NCBI RefSeq assembly: GCF_000956465.1
Contig: NZ_JYJA01000025.1
Coordinates: 1 to 64,000 of the forward strand
Origin: Microbacterium trichothecenolyticum
GTDB lineage: Bacteria; Actinomycetota; Actinomycetes; Actinomycetales; Microbacteriaceae
Length of the DNA: 64,000 nucleotides
Reading direction: 5' to 3'
Part shown: one piece after another, positions 47,852-55,703 of the stretch
How the letters are laid out: the number at the start of each line of letters is the position of its first letter
Numbering within the stretch: the stretch's first letter is position 1
Program-made: the position numbers and the translations under genes
Notes under the pieces: model-generated
Seen by the model: the letters and a program-made list of their open reading frames with translations, nothing else
Databases searched by the model: none
Told to the model about the DNA's origin: nothing

Positions 47852-48747
47852 AGCAGCGCTCGTCCCGCCTCGAGGATCTCGGCCAGGCGCGCCTCCTGCG
47901 CCGGGGTCGGGTCGACGAGGGGTGCTCGCACCGACCCGACCGGCAGACCGCCCAGGCGCAGGCCGGTCTTGATGAGCGAGACGCCGAATCCCGGGGTCTC
48001 GTCGCGCAGCGCGACGAGCGGCGAGTAGAAGCCGTCGAGCAGGTCGGCGCGACGCGCCTCGTCGCCGTCGACGTACGCGCGGTAGTACGCGTTCGCGACC
48101 TCGGGGATCATCGCGAACGCCGCCGACGAGTACAGCGGAATGCCGATGCCGCGGTAGGCGCCCTGCGTGAGCTCGGCGGTGAGCAGTCCGTTGAAGAACG
48201 CGAAGTCGTCGCGCCCCGCGGCACGGACCGCGCGCACGATCTGCTGCGCGAGGCCGACGTCGCCGACGCCGTCCTTGAAACCGACCACCTTGGGGTTCTG
48301 CGCCAGGCGGCGCACCGAGTCGACCGAGTACTGCGCGGTGCCGCGGTGGTAGATGACGACGGGAAGATCGGATGCTGCCGCAACCGCCTCGACGTAGGCC
48401 ACGAGCCCTGACTGCGGGCCGCCGACGAGGTACGGCGGCAGCACGAGCAGCGCGTCGGCTCCGGCGTCGGCGGCGGCACGCGCGAGCGTCGTCGCGTGGC
48501 CGAGAGGACCTCCCGTGCCGGCGACGACGGGCACGCGGCCCGCGACGGTCTCGGCCGCGATCTGCACGACGCGCGTCGCCTCGTCGGTCGACAGGGCGTG
48601 AAACTCGCCCGTGCCGCACGCCGGGAACACGCCGCCGGGGGAGTGCGCGAGGGTCGTCTCGAGGTGCTGCCGCAGCAGGCCCTCGTCGATACGGCCGTCG
48701 GCATCGAACGGGGTGACGGGAAAGAAGAGGATGCCGTCGAAGTTCAC
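47848..48747 (-). CDS. 5-dehydro-4-deoxyglucarate dehydratase (KdgD, DHDPS superfamily)
   Basis: 299-residue Schiff-base lyase of the dihydrodipicolinate-synthase superfamily. MNFDGILFFPVTPFDADGRID and FPACGTGEFHALS are KdgD-typical; the Schiff-base lysine is in KVVGFKDGVGD and the catalytic tyrosine in VVIYHRGTAQYS. KdgD dehydrates and decarboxylates 5-keto-4-deoxyglucarate to 2-oxoglutarate semialdehyde. Start is GTG behind AAAGGACG and overlaps the SDR stop. It is the middle step between the enolase-family dehydratase and KGSADH. Confidence 0.92.
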   Translation of the reverse strand: MNFDGILFFPVTPFDADGRIDEGLLRQHLETTLAHSPGGVFPACGTGEFHALSTDEATRVVQIAAETVAGRVPVVAGTGGPLGHATTLARAAADAGADALLVLPPYLVGGPQSGLVAYVEAVAAASDLPVVIYHRGTAQYSVDSVRRLAQNPKVVGFKDGVGDVGLAQQIVRAVRAAGRDDFAFFNGLLTAELTQGAYRGIGIPLYSSAAFAMIPEVANAYYRAYVDGDEARRADLLDGFYSPLVALRDETPGFGVSLIKTGLRLGGLPVGSVRAPLVDPTPAQEARLAEILEAGRALL

Positions 48748-49736
48748 GCCAGCACGTCCTTTCGGGCGGAGTCGGGGGTGGGGGCGGAGTCGGGGGTGGA
48801 GTCGGAGCCCTTCGCGTTCGCGGGGCCGGCGTCGGTGAGGGGCTCGCCGAGCTCGCCGCGCCAGGTGTGGGCCGGGCGCCAGCCCAGCACGCGCCGGGCC
48901 TTCGCGTTCGAGAACGCGGGCGCCGTGCCGGTGAGCTCCGCCGCGAGGTCGTCGGTGCCGGGGACGAACTGCGGCAGCAGCTCGGCCAGCGGACGGCGCG
49001 CGAGCGCGTCGTCGGCGCCGACGAAGAACACCTCGGCGTTCGGGATCTCGGGGAGCGCGACCAGCAGGGTTTCGACGAAGGTCGCGACGTCGCGCGCGTC
49101 GACGTAGTTGAAGAGCGCGGGCGCCGACAGCGCGGGGTCGGCGAGGCGCTCGCGCACGGTGTGGCCCTGCTGCGTCAATGCGCCCTGCCACTCCTCGGGG
49201 GCGATGACGTAGCACGGCCGGAACGCCGCGAAGCGGGTGGCATCGCCGGTCTGGCGCGCCAGCATCGCGACCGTCTGCTCGGCGAGGTGCTTCGACAGCG
49301 CGTACGCGTTCCACGGCTTCGGCGTCGTCTCCTCGTCGAGGGGGAACCGATCGGGGAGCCAGCCCGTGGGGCAGTTGTACCCGAGGACGGTCGGGCTCGA
49401 CGCCGTCACGATCTTCGGGATGCCCGCGGCCACGCCGGCCGACATCACGTTGAGGGCCATCGTCGCGTTCGTGCGGAGGATGACGTCCTCGGGTGCGCTG
49501 AACGGCACCGCGATCGCGGCGAGATGGATGAGGGCGTCGGCCCGGGTGTCGGCGATCGCACGGGTGGCGGCATCCGTGTCCGTCAGATCCACGGCGATCT
49601 GCTGGAGGCCCTGCAGCTCACCCGCTTCGGACACCGCGCGGTCGAGCGACACCAGTTCGTGCCCGGCCGCGGCGAGTCCCGCAACGAGGCTGCGGCCGAG
49701 GCGCCCGGCGCCGCCGGTGACGGCGATGCGCGTCAT
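48744..49736 (-). CDS. NAD-dependent SDR, uronate-dehydrogenase-like
   Basis: 330-residue extended SDR: Rossmann motif VTGGAGRLGRSLVAGL at 6-21, SSPTVLGYN serine region, and YxxxK as AYALSKHLAEQ. In an operon with KdgD and KGSADH it most plausibly oxidises a hexuronate to the aldaro-lactone, the first step of the oxidative uronate pathway. It is longer than classical uronate dehydrogenases (about 265), so an epimerase or other dehydrogenase role is possible. The C-terminus ends in a low-complexity Asp/Ser/Pro tail with short repeats (DSTPDSAPTPDS). ATGA overlap with the upstream Gfo/Idh gene. Confidence 0.8.
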   Translation of the reverse strand: MTRIAVTGGAGRLGRSLVAGLAAAGHELVSLDRAVSEAGELQGLQQIAVDLTDTDAATRAIADTRADALIHLAAIAVPFSAPEDVILRTNATMALNVMSAGVAAGIPKIVTASSPTVLGYNCPTGWLPDRFPLDEETTPKPWNAYALSKHLAEQTVAMLARQTGDATRFAAFRPCYVIAPEEWQGALTQQGHTVRERLADPALSAPALFNYVDARDVATFVETLLVALPEIPNAEVFFVGADDALARRPLAELLPQFVPGTDDLAAELTGTAPAFSNAKARRVLGWRPAHTWRGELGEPLTDAGPANAKGSDSTPDSAPTPDSARKDVLA

Positions 49737-51088
49737 GACCGGACGGCCTCGGCGCTCGCCGCGTCGCCGGCGAGGAAGCGGATGCCGAGATCGGCGACCT
49801 GCACCGGGAGGCCCGTCTCGAGGGAGCGGTTGCCGGCGATGCCGACCGCGATGGAGCGGACGCCGTCGCGCCAGTCGGCGGGGCGGGCGAGCGGGTCGTC
49901 GCCGGGGCCCTCGAACACGTCGGCCAGCAGCAGGGCGTCGCCGCCGCCGTGGCCGTCGCTGTTGCCCGCGAGCGGCACCTCGTAGGCGGCCTCCCAGTGG
50001 CGCTGCACGATGAGGCGCTCGCCCTCGGGGCGGAGGGATCCGGTGGAGCCGGCGTCGCTGGCGGAGGGGTCGAGCACCGGGTGCAGCCCCTCGTCGGCGA
50101 GCACGGCGCCGCGTTCGACGACCTCGAGCTCGGCCCGGCCCAGGGTGCCGTTGACGGCGACCCGGTACCCCTCCCACGGCGAGTGGGCGTTCAGGGAATA
50201 GCTCAGCGTCGCGCCGGAGGCGTAGTCGACCACGAGGGCGAGGTTGTCCTCGATGGTGATGCCCTCGCCGAACACGTCGCGGTCGCGCAGGTATCCGTCG
50301 TGCTGCTCGGCGTCGAGGTACAGCGCCTTGAGGCGCTCGTCGTCGCGGAGGTCGAGCTCGAAGGCATCGCCACCGTCGTGCGTCCCGCGGGCAGGGCGGT
50401 CGCCGAGGCCGCGGGCGGCGGCGTTGTCGGCGCCGTAGAACCGCAGCCCCCCGGACGCGTACACGCGCCGCGGGACGGAGCGGATCCACCAGTTCACGAG
50501 GTCGAAGTGGTGGCTGGCCTTGTGCACCAGCAGCCCGCCGGAGTGCTCCTTCTCGCGGTGCCAGCGGCGGAAGTAGTCCGCGCCGTGCTTGGTGTCGAGC
50601 ACCCAGGAGAAGTCGACCGAGGTGACCTCGCCGATGGTGCCGTCCTGGATCACCTGACGAAGGGCGGAGTTGCGCGGCGAGTAGCGGTAGTTGAACGTGA
50701 TGACGACTTCGCGGCCGGTGCGGTCGATGGCGTCCTCGATCGCCGCAGCCGACGGTCCGTCGATGGTGAGCGGCTTCTCGACGACGACGTCGGCGCCGGC
50801 ATCGAGCGCCCGCACGATGAGCGGGGCGTGCAGGTCGTCGCGGGCGCAGATCACCACGCGGTCCACCCGCTGCTCGCGGACCATCGTCTCGAGGTCGTCC
50901 GGCCCGTAGACGGCGGGAGCGGCGAAGCCGGCCTCGACGACCCGGTCGACGTAGAACTGCGCGCGCACCGGGTTCGGCTCGCAGATCGCGACCAGTGCGG
51001 CATCGTCGGCGTAGCGTCCGATGATCGCGTCGACGTACATCTGGGCGCGGTGTCCCGCGCCGACGAGGGCATACCGGCGGTGGCTCAT
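49733..51088 (-). CDS. Gfo/Idh/MocA-family oxidoreductase
   Basis: 451-residue NAD(P)-dependent sugar dehydrogenase-type protein. Rossmann start RRYALVGAGHRAQMYVDAII, the conserved VVVEKPLT at about 100-107, and the substrate-domain helix SGGLLVHKASHHFDLVNWWI. It is first in the operon, directly after a LacI-type operator at 51100-51113, and overlaps the SDR by ATGA. It may oxidise or epimerise the glycosidic sugar or uronate before it enters the pathway. Substrate unknown. Confidence 0.88.
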   Translation of the reverse strand: MSHRRYALVGAGHRAQMYVDAIIGRYADDAALVAICEPNPVRAQFYVDRVVEAGFAAPAVYGPDDLETMVREQRVDRVVICARDDLHAPLIVRALDAGADVVVEKPLTIDGPSAAAIEDAIDRTGREVVITFNYRYSPRNSALRQVIQDGTIGEVTSVDFSWVLDTKHGADYFRRWHREKEHSGGLLVHKASHHFDLVNWWIRSVPRRVYASGGLRFYGADNAAARGLGDRPARGTHDGGDAFELDLRDDERLKALYLDAEQHDGYLRDRDVFGEGITIEDNLALVVDYASGATLSYSLNAHSPWEGYRVAVNGTLGRAELEVVERGAVLADEGLHPVLDPSASDAGSTGSLRPEGERLIVQRHWEAAYEVPLAGNSDGHGGGDALLLADVFEGPGDDPLARPADWRDGVRSIAVGIAGNRSLETGLPVQVADLGIRFLAGDAASAEAVRS

Positions 51089-51099
51089 CTCACTCCTTC

Positions 51100-51113
51100 A
51101 GGAAACGTTTTCT
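51100..51113. promoter_or_regulatory. LacI-type operator before the uronate operon
   Basis: AGGAAACGTTTTCT, identical to 7793-7806 and closely similar to the perfect palindrome at 54391-54402. It ends 11 bases before the operon's first ATG, where repressor binding would also block translation start or elongation. The LacI gene at 53340 is the nearest candidate. Confidence 0.65.
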
Positions 51114-51177
51114 CAGAATAGCATGCGACATCCGGTCGGCGTCCGTCAGCGCCGCTGGGCCGCAAGCGGAAGCGGCG

Positions 51178-51525
51178 TCAGTGGGATGCCTCGCGCTGCC
51201 AGGTGATGCACACCTTGAAGTTCGCCTGCACCGCCGTGGAGGCGATCACCGCGCCGAGGTCCGCCGACATCTCGATTCCGAACTCGACGGTGACTTCGCT
51301 CGGCGGGTGCGGACCCGAGCGGATCGCCTCGAGGACGGCCGTCGCGGCAGGCTGCACCCGCTGCACCACGGTTTCGAACGACTCGGTCGCCTGGGTGACC
51401 ACCGCCTCCGAGACGCGGCCGCGCAAGACCGGCCCGTCAGCGTCCCGGCCGCTGTCCGGTCCGCCCGCAGCGATGACCACCGACCCGCCGTCGCCGAGCG
51501 GGAACTCCACCAGGTTCGTGCCCAT
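51178..51525 (-). CDS. Trypco1-domain protein (CU044_2847 family)
   Basis: 115-residue single-domain protein: MGTNLVEFPLGDGGSVVI at the start and the diagnostic C-terminal half VTVEFGIEMSADLGAVIASTAVQANFKVCITW. This is the trypsin-co-occurring domain 1, found beside trypsin-like and CHAT proteases and in NTPase-based biological conflict systems of multicellular bacteria. It follows the CHAT gene after 11 bases with GGGAGGG as ribosome-binding site, so the two are one unit. Probably an effector-associated adaptor or protease substrate; the exact role is not established. Confidence 0.82.
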   Translation of the reverse strand: MGTNLVEFPLGDGGSVVIAAGGPDSGRDADGPVLRGRVSEAVVTQATESFETVVQRVQPAATAVLEAIRSGPHPPSEVTVEFGIEMSADLGAVIASTAVQANFKVCITWQREASH

Positions 51526-51536
51526 GCCTGCCCTCC

Positions 51537-53276
51537 CTACTGATTCAGAGTGACGAAGGCCCCGAACTCGCCGCTGTTGTTCGCCAGGTCGGTGTCGTTG
51601 ATGCCGAGCAGCAGGCCGCCCTGGGCCGGGCACGGATAGGTCGTTCCGGCCCCGACGGCGAAGATCTCCGGCGTCGTGTCCAGCTTTCCGATGACCGACC
51701 CCGTGCCGGCGTCGGCGAGGACCCGCGTCTCGGGCCGCTCGTCGCCGGGAAGGCCTTCCGGGCCGATCTGCGAATCGGCCGTCTCGTCGAGCCATCCGCG
51801 TCCGCTCACCTCGATCACGAATTCGTCGCCGAGCGTGCAGTACAGGCCGACGTCCACCCAGTCCACGTCGAGGGGGACCGCGAGCTCGGCGGTGCTTCCC
51901 TGGTCGCCGGACCCGCCGCGGTCGGCGCCGAAAAGATCGAGCCCGAGCGCGGCCGCGGCCGCCGCCGCCCCGATCGCGAGCACGGCCACCGCCCCCGCGA
52001 TCGCCCATCTCCTCCGCCTCTTCGAGCGCGCAGAACGTGCCCCGGCGCCGGCCTCCCCGTCGGCGGGCTCGGCCGTGGCCTCCGCCGCGGTCCGCTCGGG
52101 TGCGGCGAGCAGCCGCTGATCGGTCGTGTCGCCCCCCGCGGGCACGCGGGGCTGCGCGGCCTGGTCCGCCGGCACCGGCTCCAGGTCGAACAGGTGGGCA
52201 TCGCCACGCAGATAGAGCACCGGCGTGACCCACTCGAGAGTGCCGCGGCCCGCGCCGAGGATGCCGATCCGGCCGCTGCGCACGGCCTCGTCGATCCCGC
52301 GGTTGTGGGCCAGTGCCGTGTAGAAGCCCCGCGAGAAGGCGAGCGCGGCGGTGTCGCTGATCGAGAACTGCATCGCGGCGACGGCGTGGATGCCGCTGTG
52401 CGCGAGCGCGGCGGCGGTGCCCGAGAACAGATCGGTGGGTCCGCCCGCGCCTGACTGGCACGAGTTCAGCACCACCAGGCGCGGCGTCGGCTCGGCCTCA
52501 TCCAGCAGATCCGCGAGCGCCGATGCCGTGACGTGGTCCGCCCGCCCGTCGCGACCCACGAAGGCGAGCACCCCCTCGTCGGTCGCGGTGTCGTACGCGC
52601 CATGGCCGATGAAGTGCAGCACGTGCCACACTCCCGCGAGCAGCTTCGCGTGCAGCCCGTCCCACGTGAGGTCGTCCAGCCAGCTGAGCTCGACGCGCCC
52701 GTCGGCGGTGTGCGGTCCGAGTGCCTCCTCGAGCCGCGCGCGCTCCAGCTCCACATCCAGCATCGGGAGGCCGCGCGGCGACGAGATCATGCCCAGCACT
52801 CGCAGAGGCGGTGTGATCCGAAGGACCGGGGTGTGCGCGGCGGGCACGTTCCGAACGAGCGGCTCTTTGCGACACAGATAGCGCTCGGTGTCGGCGTCAT
52901 AGAGCGCCTCCCACGGCAGCGCGGCCAATCCCGGCGCGGTCAGCCGCAGTGCGACCTGCACGCTCAGGCCGCGCTCCGACGCGACGGCGATGCTGGTCCG
53001 GTAGGCGGTGCCCACGCTTCCCGTGAAGGCCGATTCGAACAGCCGCCGTCCGACGTCCTGAAGCACCGCCTCGGCGTCCGACATCACCCGGCGGGCCGAC
53101 ACCGCCGACGCCAGGACGCTCGCCTCGAGCAGCGGCCGGCGATCCACGAGCTCGTCGAGGTCGAGGCGGAAGGGTTCGCTCGGCTCGCCCCCGCCGACCG
53201 AGCGCAGCACGCGCGTGACGTACGAGCCCGGCTCGGGTCCGGGCCCGATCTCCAGCTCCATGACGGCGGGGTCCAT
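51537..53276 (-). CDS. Membrane-anchored CHAT protease with LecA-like C-terminal domain
   Basis: 579 residues from the ATG at 53276; a GTG at 53330 would add 18. Order: N-terminal region with a PWEALYD segment (about 1-150); CHAT caspase-like protease (about 155-365) with catalytic His225 in HFIGHGAYD and Cys273 in LNSCQSG; an acidic/Ala-rich linker; a basic patch SKRRRR then one TM helix at 424-446; and a C-terminal domain (468-579) with LGDEFVIEV, IGPEGLPG, GSVIGKLD, and GLLLGINDTDLANNSGEFGAF, the pattern of the PA-IL/LecA galactose-binding fold. The protease is cytoplasmic by the positive-inside rule and the lectin-like domain outside. A surface sugar or glycan could be sensed and proteolysis triggered; this is inference. 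Confidence 0.85.
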   Translation of the reverse strand: MDPAVMELEIGPGPEPGSYVTRVLRSVGGGEPSEPFRLDLDELVDRRPLLEASVLASAVSARRVMSDAEAVLQDVGRRLFESAFTGSVGTAYRTSIAVASERGLSVQVALRLTAPGLAALPWEALYDADTERYLCRKEPLVRNVPAAHTPVLRITPPLRVLGMISSPRGLPMLDVELERARLEEALGPHTADGRVELSWLDDLTWDGLHAKLLAGVWHVLHFIGHGAYDTATDEGVLAFVGRDGRADHVTASALADLLDEAEPTPRLVVLNSCQSGAGGPTDLFSGTAAALAHSGIHAVAAMQFSISDTAALAFSRGFYTALAHNRGIDEAVRSGRIGILGAGRGTLEWVTPVLYLRGDAHLFDLEPVPADQAAQPRVPAGGDTTDQRLLAAPERTAAEATAEPADGEAGAGARSARSKRRRRWAIAGAVAVLAIGAAAAAAALGLDLFGADRGGSGDQGSTAELAVPLDVDWVDVGLYCTLGDEFVIEVSGRGWLDETADSQIGPEGLPGDERPETRVLADAGTGSVIGKLDTTPEIFAVGAGTTYPCPAQGGLLLGINDTDLANNSGEFGAFVTLNQ

Positions 53277-53339
53277 TTGCGAACATTGTCCCGCTGCTCC
53301 TGCACGCGCGACAGTGGTCGGGGACGCCACCGGGTGCGA

Positions 53340-54353
53340 TCAGCCGCGGGCGGGTCCGGTCGTGCCGCGGACGGTCAGCTCGGGAAGGACGGTCAGCGGA
53401 TGCCCCGGCTCGGCGCCCTCGAGCAGCTCGCGCATGCGCGCCCAGGCCTGCCCGCCGATCTCCGTCGCGGGCACGGCCGCCGTCGTCAGCGGGGGAGTCG
53501 TGTACCGGGCGAACGGGATGTCGTCGAACCCCACGATCGAGAGGTCCTCGGGCACGCGGCATCCGTTCTCCTGCACGGCGCTCAGAAGGCCCATCGCGAC
53601 GAGGTCGTTGAAGGCGAGGGCGGCGGTGGCCTCGGACTCCAGTACCGCGGCGCTCGCGGCTGCACCCGCCTCGAAGTCGACGCCGCAGGGGATCTCGGTG
53701 ACCTGGGTGTCGGGGTGCTCGGCGACGAACGACGCGATCGCCTCGAGCCGCGCGGTGTTGGCGACGCTGCCCGGCGCGCCGGCGAGGAAGACGATGCGCC
53801 GATGCCCGAGCCCGTGGAGGTGCGTGAGCTCGGCCGCGAGGGCGGTGCGGTAGTCCGCGCGCACGTGGGGAACGTCGCCCGCGGCGCGATTGATGAGCAC
53901 CACCGGCCGCAGCCCGCCCACGAGCCTGTCGAGCTCGTCCTGCGGCAGGCGCGGCGCGCACAGGATGACGCCGTCGGTGCGCCGCCGGGTCGCGCCGGCC
54001 AGCACCCGCTCCGCTTCGACCGACTCCGCCGAATCGGCGACGAGCACGTGGTAGTCGTCGGCCGCGGCGGCGTGGCTGAGCCCCCGCAGGATGGCCTGGA
54101 ACGTCGGGTTGCCGAGGTCCGGCACGACCACCGCGACGGTCTGCGTGCGCCCCAGTACGAGGCTGCGCGCGACGGGGCTCGCGGTGTAGTCGAGCTCCGC
54201 GGCGGCAGCCTTCACCCGTTCGGCCAGCGCCGGATCCACGGTGGGGTTGCCGTTGAGGGCGCGGGACACCGTCGACAGCGACACCCCCGCGCGGGCGGCG
54301 ACGTCGGCGATGGTGACGCGCGTCGAGCGATCGGCGCGGGGCGGTCGAGGCAT
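53340..54353 (-). CDS. LacI-family transcriptional regulator
   Basis: 337 residues. HTH: VTIADVAARAGVSLSTVSRALNGNPTVDPALAERVKAAAAELDYTASPVARSL, with hinge and sugar-binding effector domain (TQTVAVVVPDLGNPTFQAILRGL to VPEDLSIVGFDDIPFARYTTPPLTTAAVP). A perfect LacI-type palindrome at 54391-54402 is 38 bases upstream, suggesting autoregulation. Matching sites before the uronate operon and the orphan binding protein make it a candidate regulator of both. The Trypco1/CHAT pair separates it from the uronate operon. Confidence 0.9.
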   Translation of the reverse strand: MPRPPRADRSTRVTIADVAARAGVSLSTVSRALNGNPTVDPALAERVKAAAAELDYTASPVARSLVLGRTQTVAVVVPDLGNPTFQAILRGLSHAAAADDYHVLVADSAESVEAERVLAGATRRRTDGVILCAPRLPQDELDRLVGGLRPVVLINRAAGDVPHVRADYRTALAAELTHLHGLGHRRIVFLAGAPGSVANTARLEAIASFVAEHPDTQVTEIPCGVDFEAGAAASAAVLESEATAALAFNDLVAMGLLSAVQENGCRVPEDLSIVGFDDIPFARYTTPPLTTAAVPATEIGGQAWARMRELLEGAEPGHPLTVLPELTVRGTTGPARG

Positions 54354-54390
54354 CCGTGTCTCCCTGGGTCTCGGCGCGCTCAGCCTACCC

Positions 54391-54402
54391 GGAAACGTTT
54401 CC
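54391..54402. promoter_or_regulatory. Perfect LacI-type operator upstream of lacI
   Basis: GGAAACGTTTCC is an exact 12-bp palindrome with central CG. It lies just upstream of a possible -10 box TAGGCT on the minus strand. Related sites: 7793-7806 and 51100-51113. Confidence 0.65.
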
Positions 54403-54407
54403 TCACC

Positions 54408-54423
54408 CGGCCATATATGGCCG
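54408..54423. promoter_or_regulatory. 16-bp perfect AT-centred palindrome
   Basis: CGGCCATATATGGCCG is exactly palindromic, with a six-base AT core that is rare in this DNA. It lies 5 bases from the LacI operator, between two lacI genes. A second regulator site is the simplest explanation; identity unknown. Confidence 0.5.
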
Positions 54424-54446
54424 CCCGGCGGTGACCTCCCCGCGTG

Positions 54447-55481
54447 TCAGGTGCGCGGCGGCGTGCTGCCGCGCACGATCACCTCGAGCGGGAGCTGCGG
54501 CTCGGCCGCATCCCATTCCGGGTCGGTGGCGGCATGCAGGGCGCGGTAGCCCAGATCCTCCAGGGGCACGCGCACCGTTGTCAGGCCCGGACGGATGTCG
54601 CGGCCCGTGGCGATGTCGTCGAAGCCGGCGACGGCGATGTCCGTGCCGACCTGGCGTCCGGCGTCGCGCACGGCCGACATGATGCCGATCGCGACGACGT
54701 CGCTGATGCCGAAGATCAGGGTGCCCGCGGGCACGTCGCCTTCGAGCAGCTCCGACGTGGCGGCGTAGCCGGCGTCGCGCGTGAACCCCGTGCGCCGCAC
54801 CTCGCGGACGCTCCCGCCCGCGGCCGTGAAGCCCTCGGTGAAGCCTTCGAGGCGGTCATCGGACGTGCGGATGCCCTCGGATGCCGCGACCACGATCGCC
54901 TCGCGATAGCCCAGCTTCGCGAGCTCGGTGCCCAGTGCCGCGGAGCCGCCACGGTTGTCGACCGCGACCGAACGGGCCGTACCGCCGCCGGGACCGACGA
55001 CGACGACGCGGCCGCCCATGCTCGCGAACGCCTCGAGCTCGCCCTGAAGCCCGGCGGCATCGGGACCTTCGACGCGGGAGGCCGCGAGGATCAGGCCGCG
55101 CGGTCGTTGTCCGCGGAGGGCCCGCACGAGTTTGACCTCGCGCTGCGGATCGCGCTCGGTGATCGCGATCGTGACGACGAGGCCGGCCTCGTCGGCGCCG
55201 CGCGCGACGCCGGAGGCGAGTTGGCCGAAGTAGGGGTCGGCGATGTCGGCGACCAGCAGCGCGACGATGGCGGAGGTGCCTCGCGCGGTGGCCTGGGCGG
55301 AGAGATTGGCCGTGTAGCCGAGCTTCTCGGCGGCGGTCTCGACGCGTTCGCGGTAGCTCTCGGCCACCTTTCGCGTCGAGCCGTTGAGCACCCGTGACGC
55401 GGTCGCGAGCGAGACCCCGGCCTCGCGCGCGACATCGTGAAGGGTGGCGGCGCCTCGGGTAGGCGCGATGATGTCGCTCAC
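54447..55481 (-). CDS. LacI-family transcriptional regulator
   Basis: 344 residues. HTH: ATLHDVAREAGVSLATASRVLNGSTRKVAESYRERVETAAEKLGYTANLSAQATARG; effector domain from SAIVALLVADIADPYFGQLASGVARGADEAGLVVTIAITERD to VAGFDDIATGRDIRPGLTTVRVPLEDLGYRAL. The effector pocket differs clearly from its lacI neighbour, so the inducer should differ. A GGCAAGCGATTTCC half-palindrome (55524-55537) upstream may be its own operator; similar AAGCGCTTTC sites before the DUF993 operon at 59169-59224 make it a candidate regulator there. Confidence 0.9.
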   Translation of the reverse strand: MSDIIAPTRGAATLHDVAREAGVSLATASRVLNGSTRKVAESYRERVETAAEKLGYTANLSAQATARGTSAIVALLVADIADPYFGQLASGVARGADEAGLVVTIAITERDPQREVKLVRALRGQRPRGLILAASRVEGPDAAGLQGELEAFASMGGRVVVVGPGGGTARSVAVDNRGGSAALGTELAKLGYREAIVVAASEGIRTSDDRLEGFTEGFTAAGGSVREVRRTGFTRDAGYAATSELLEGDVPAGTLIFGISDVVAIGIMSAVRDAGRQVGTDIAVAGFDDIATGRDIRPGLTTVRVPLEDLGYRALHAATDPEWDAAEPQLPLEVIVRGSTPPRT

Positions 55482-55523
55482 AGGCCAGAGTCTAGAGCCT
55501 GTGTCCGGTTGCGGCGATAGATT

Positions 55524-55537
55524 GGCAAGCGATTTCC
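55524..55537. promoter_or_regulatory. LacI-type operator candidate upstream of second lacI
   Basis: GGCAAGCGATTTCC, an imperfect palindrome resembling GCAAGCGCTTTCCC at 59210-59223. It lies 43 bases upstream of the lacI start. The rest of the 222-base gap to the isomerase gene is GC-rich and shows no gene or clear hairpin. Confidence 0.45.
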
Positions 55538-55703
55538 CTCAGCTTTTTCCCCAGTTGAGGCGCGACATGCTCCGCCCCGCCCCGCAGCAGTCCGCCGCCC
55601 CCGCCGATGCGCGTCTCGCCGGGCGCGCAACGACGAAGCGCCCGCGGGGACGCCGGTGGATCGGCGTGCCCCGCGAGCGCTTCTGAGCTTGCGGCGGCGG
55701 TCG

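Noticed and set aside
55482..55703. Small gene in the 222-base gap upstream of the second lacI gene
   Set aside because: Short open frames there lack ribosome-binding sites and recognisable motifs; only a LacI-type half-palindrome stands out.
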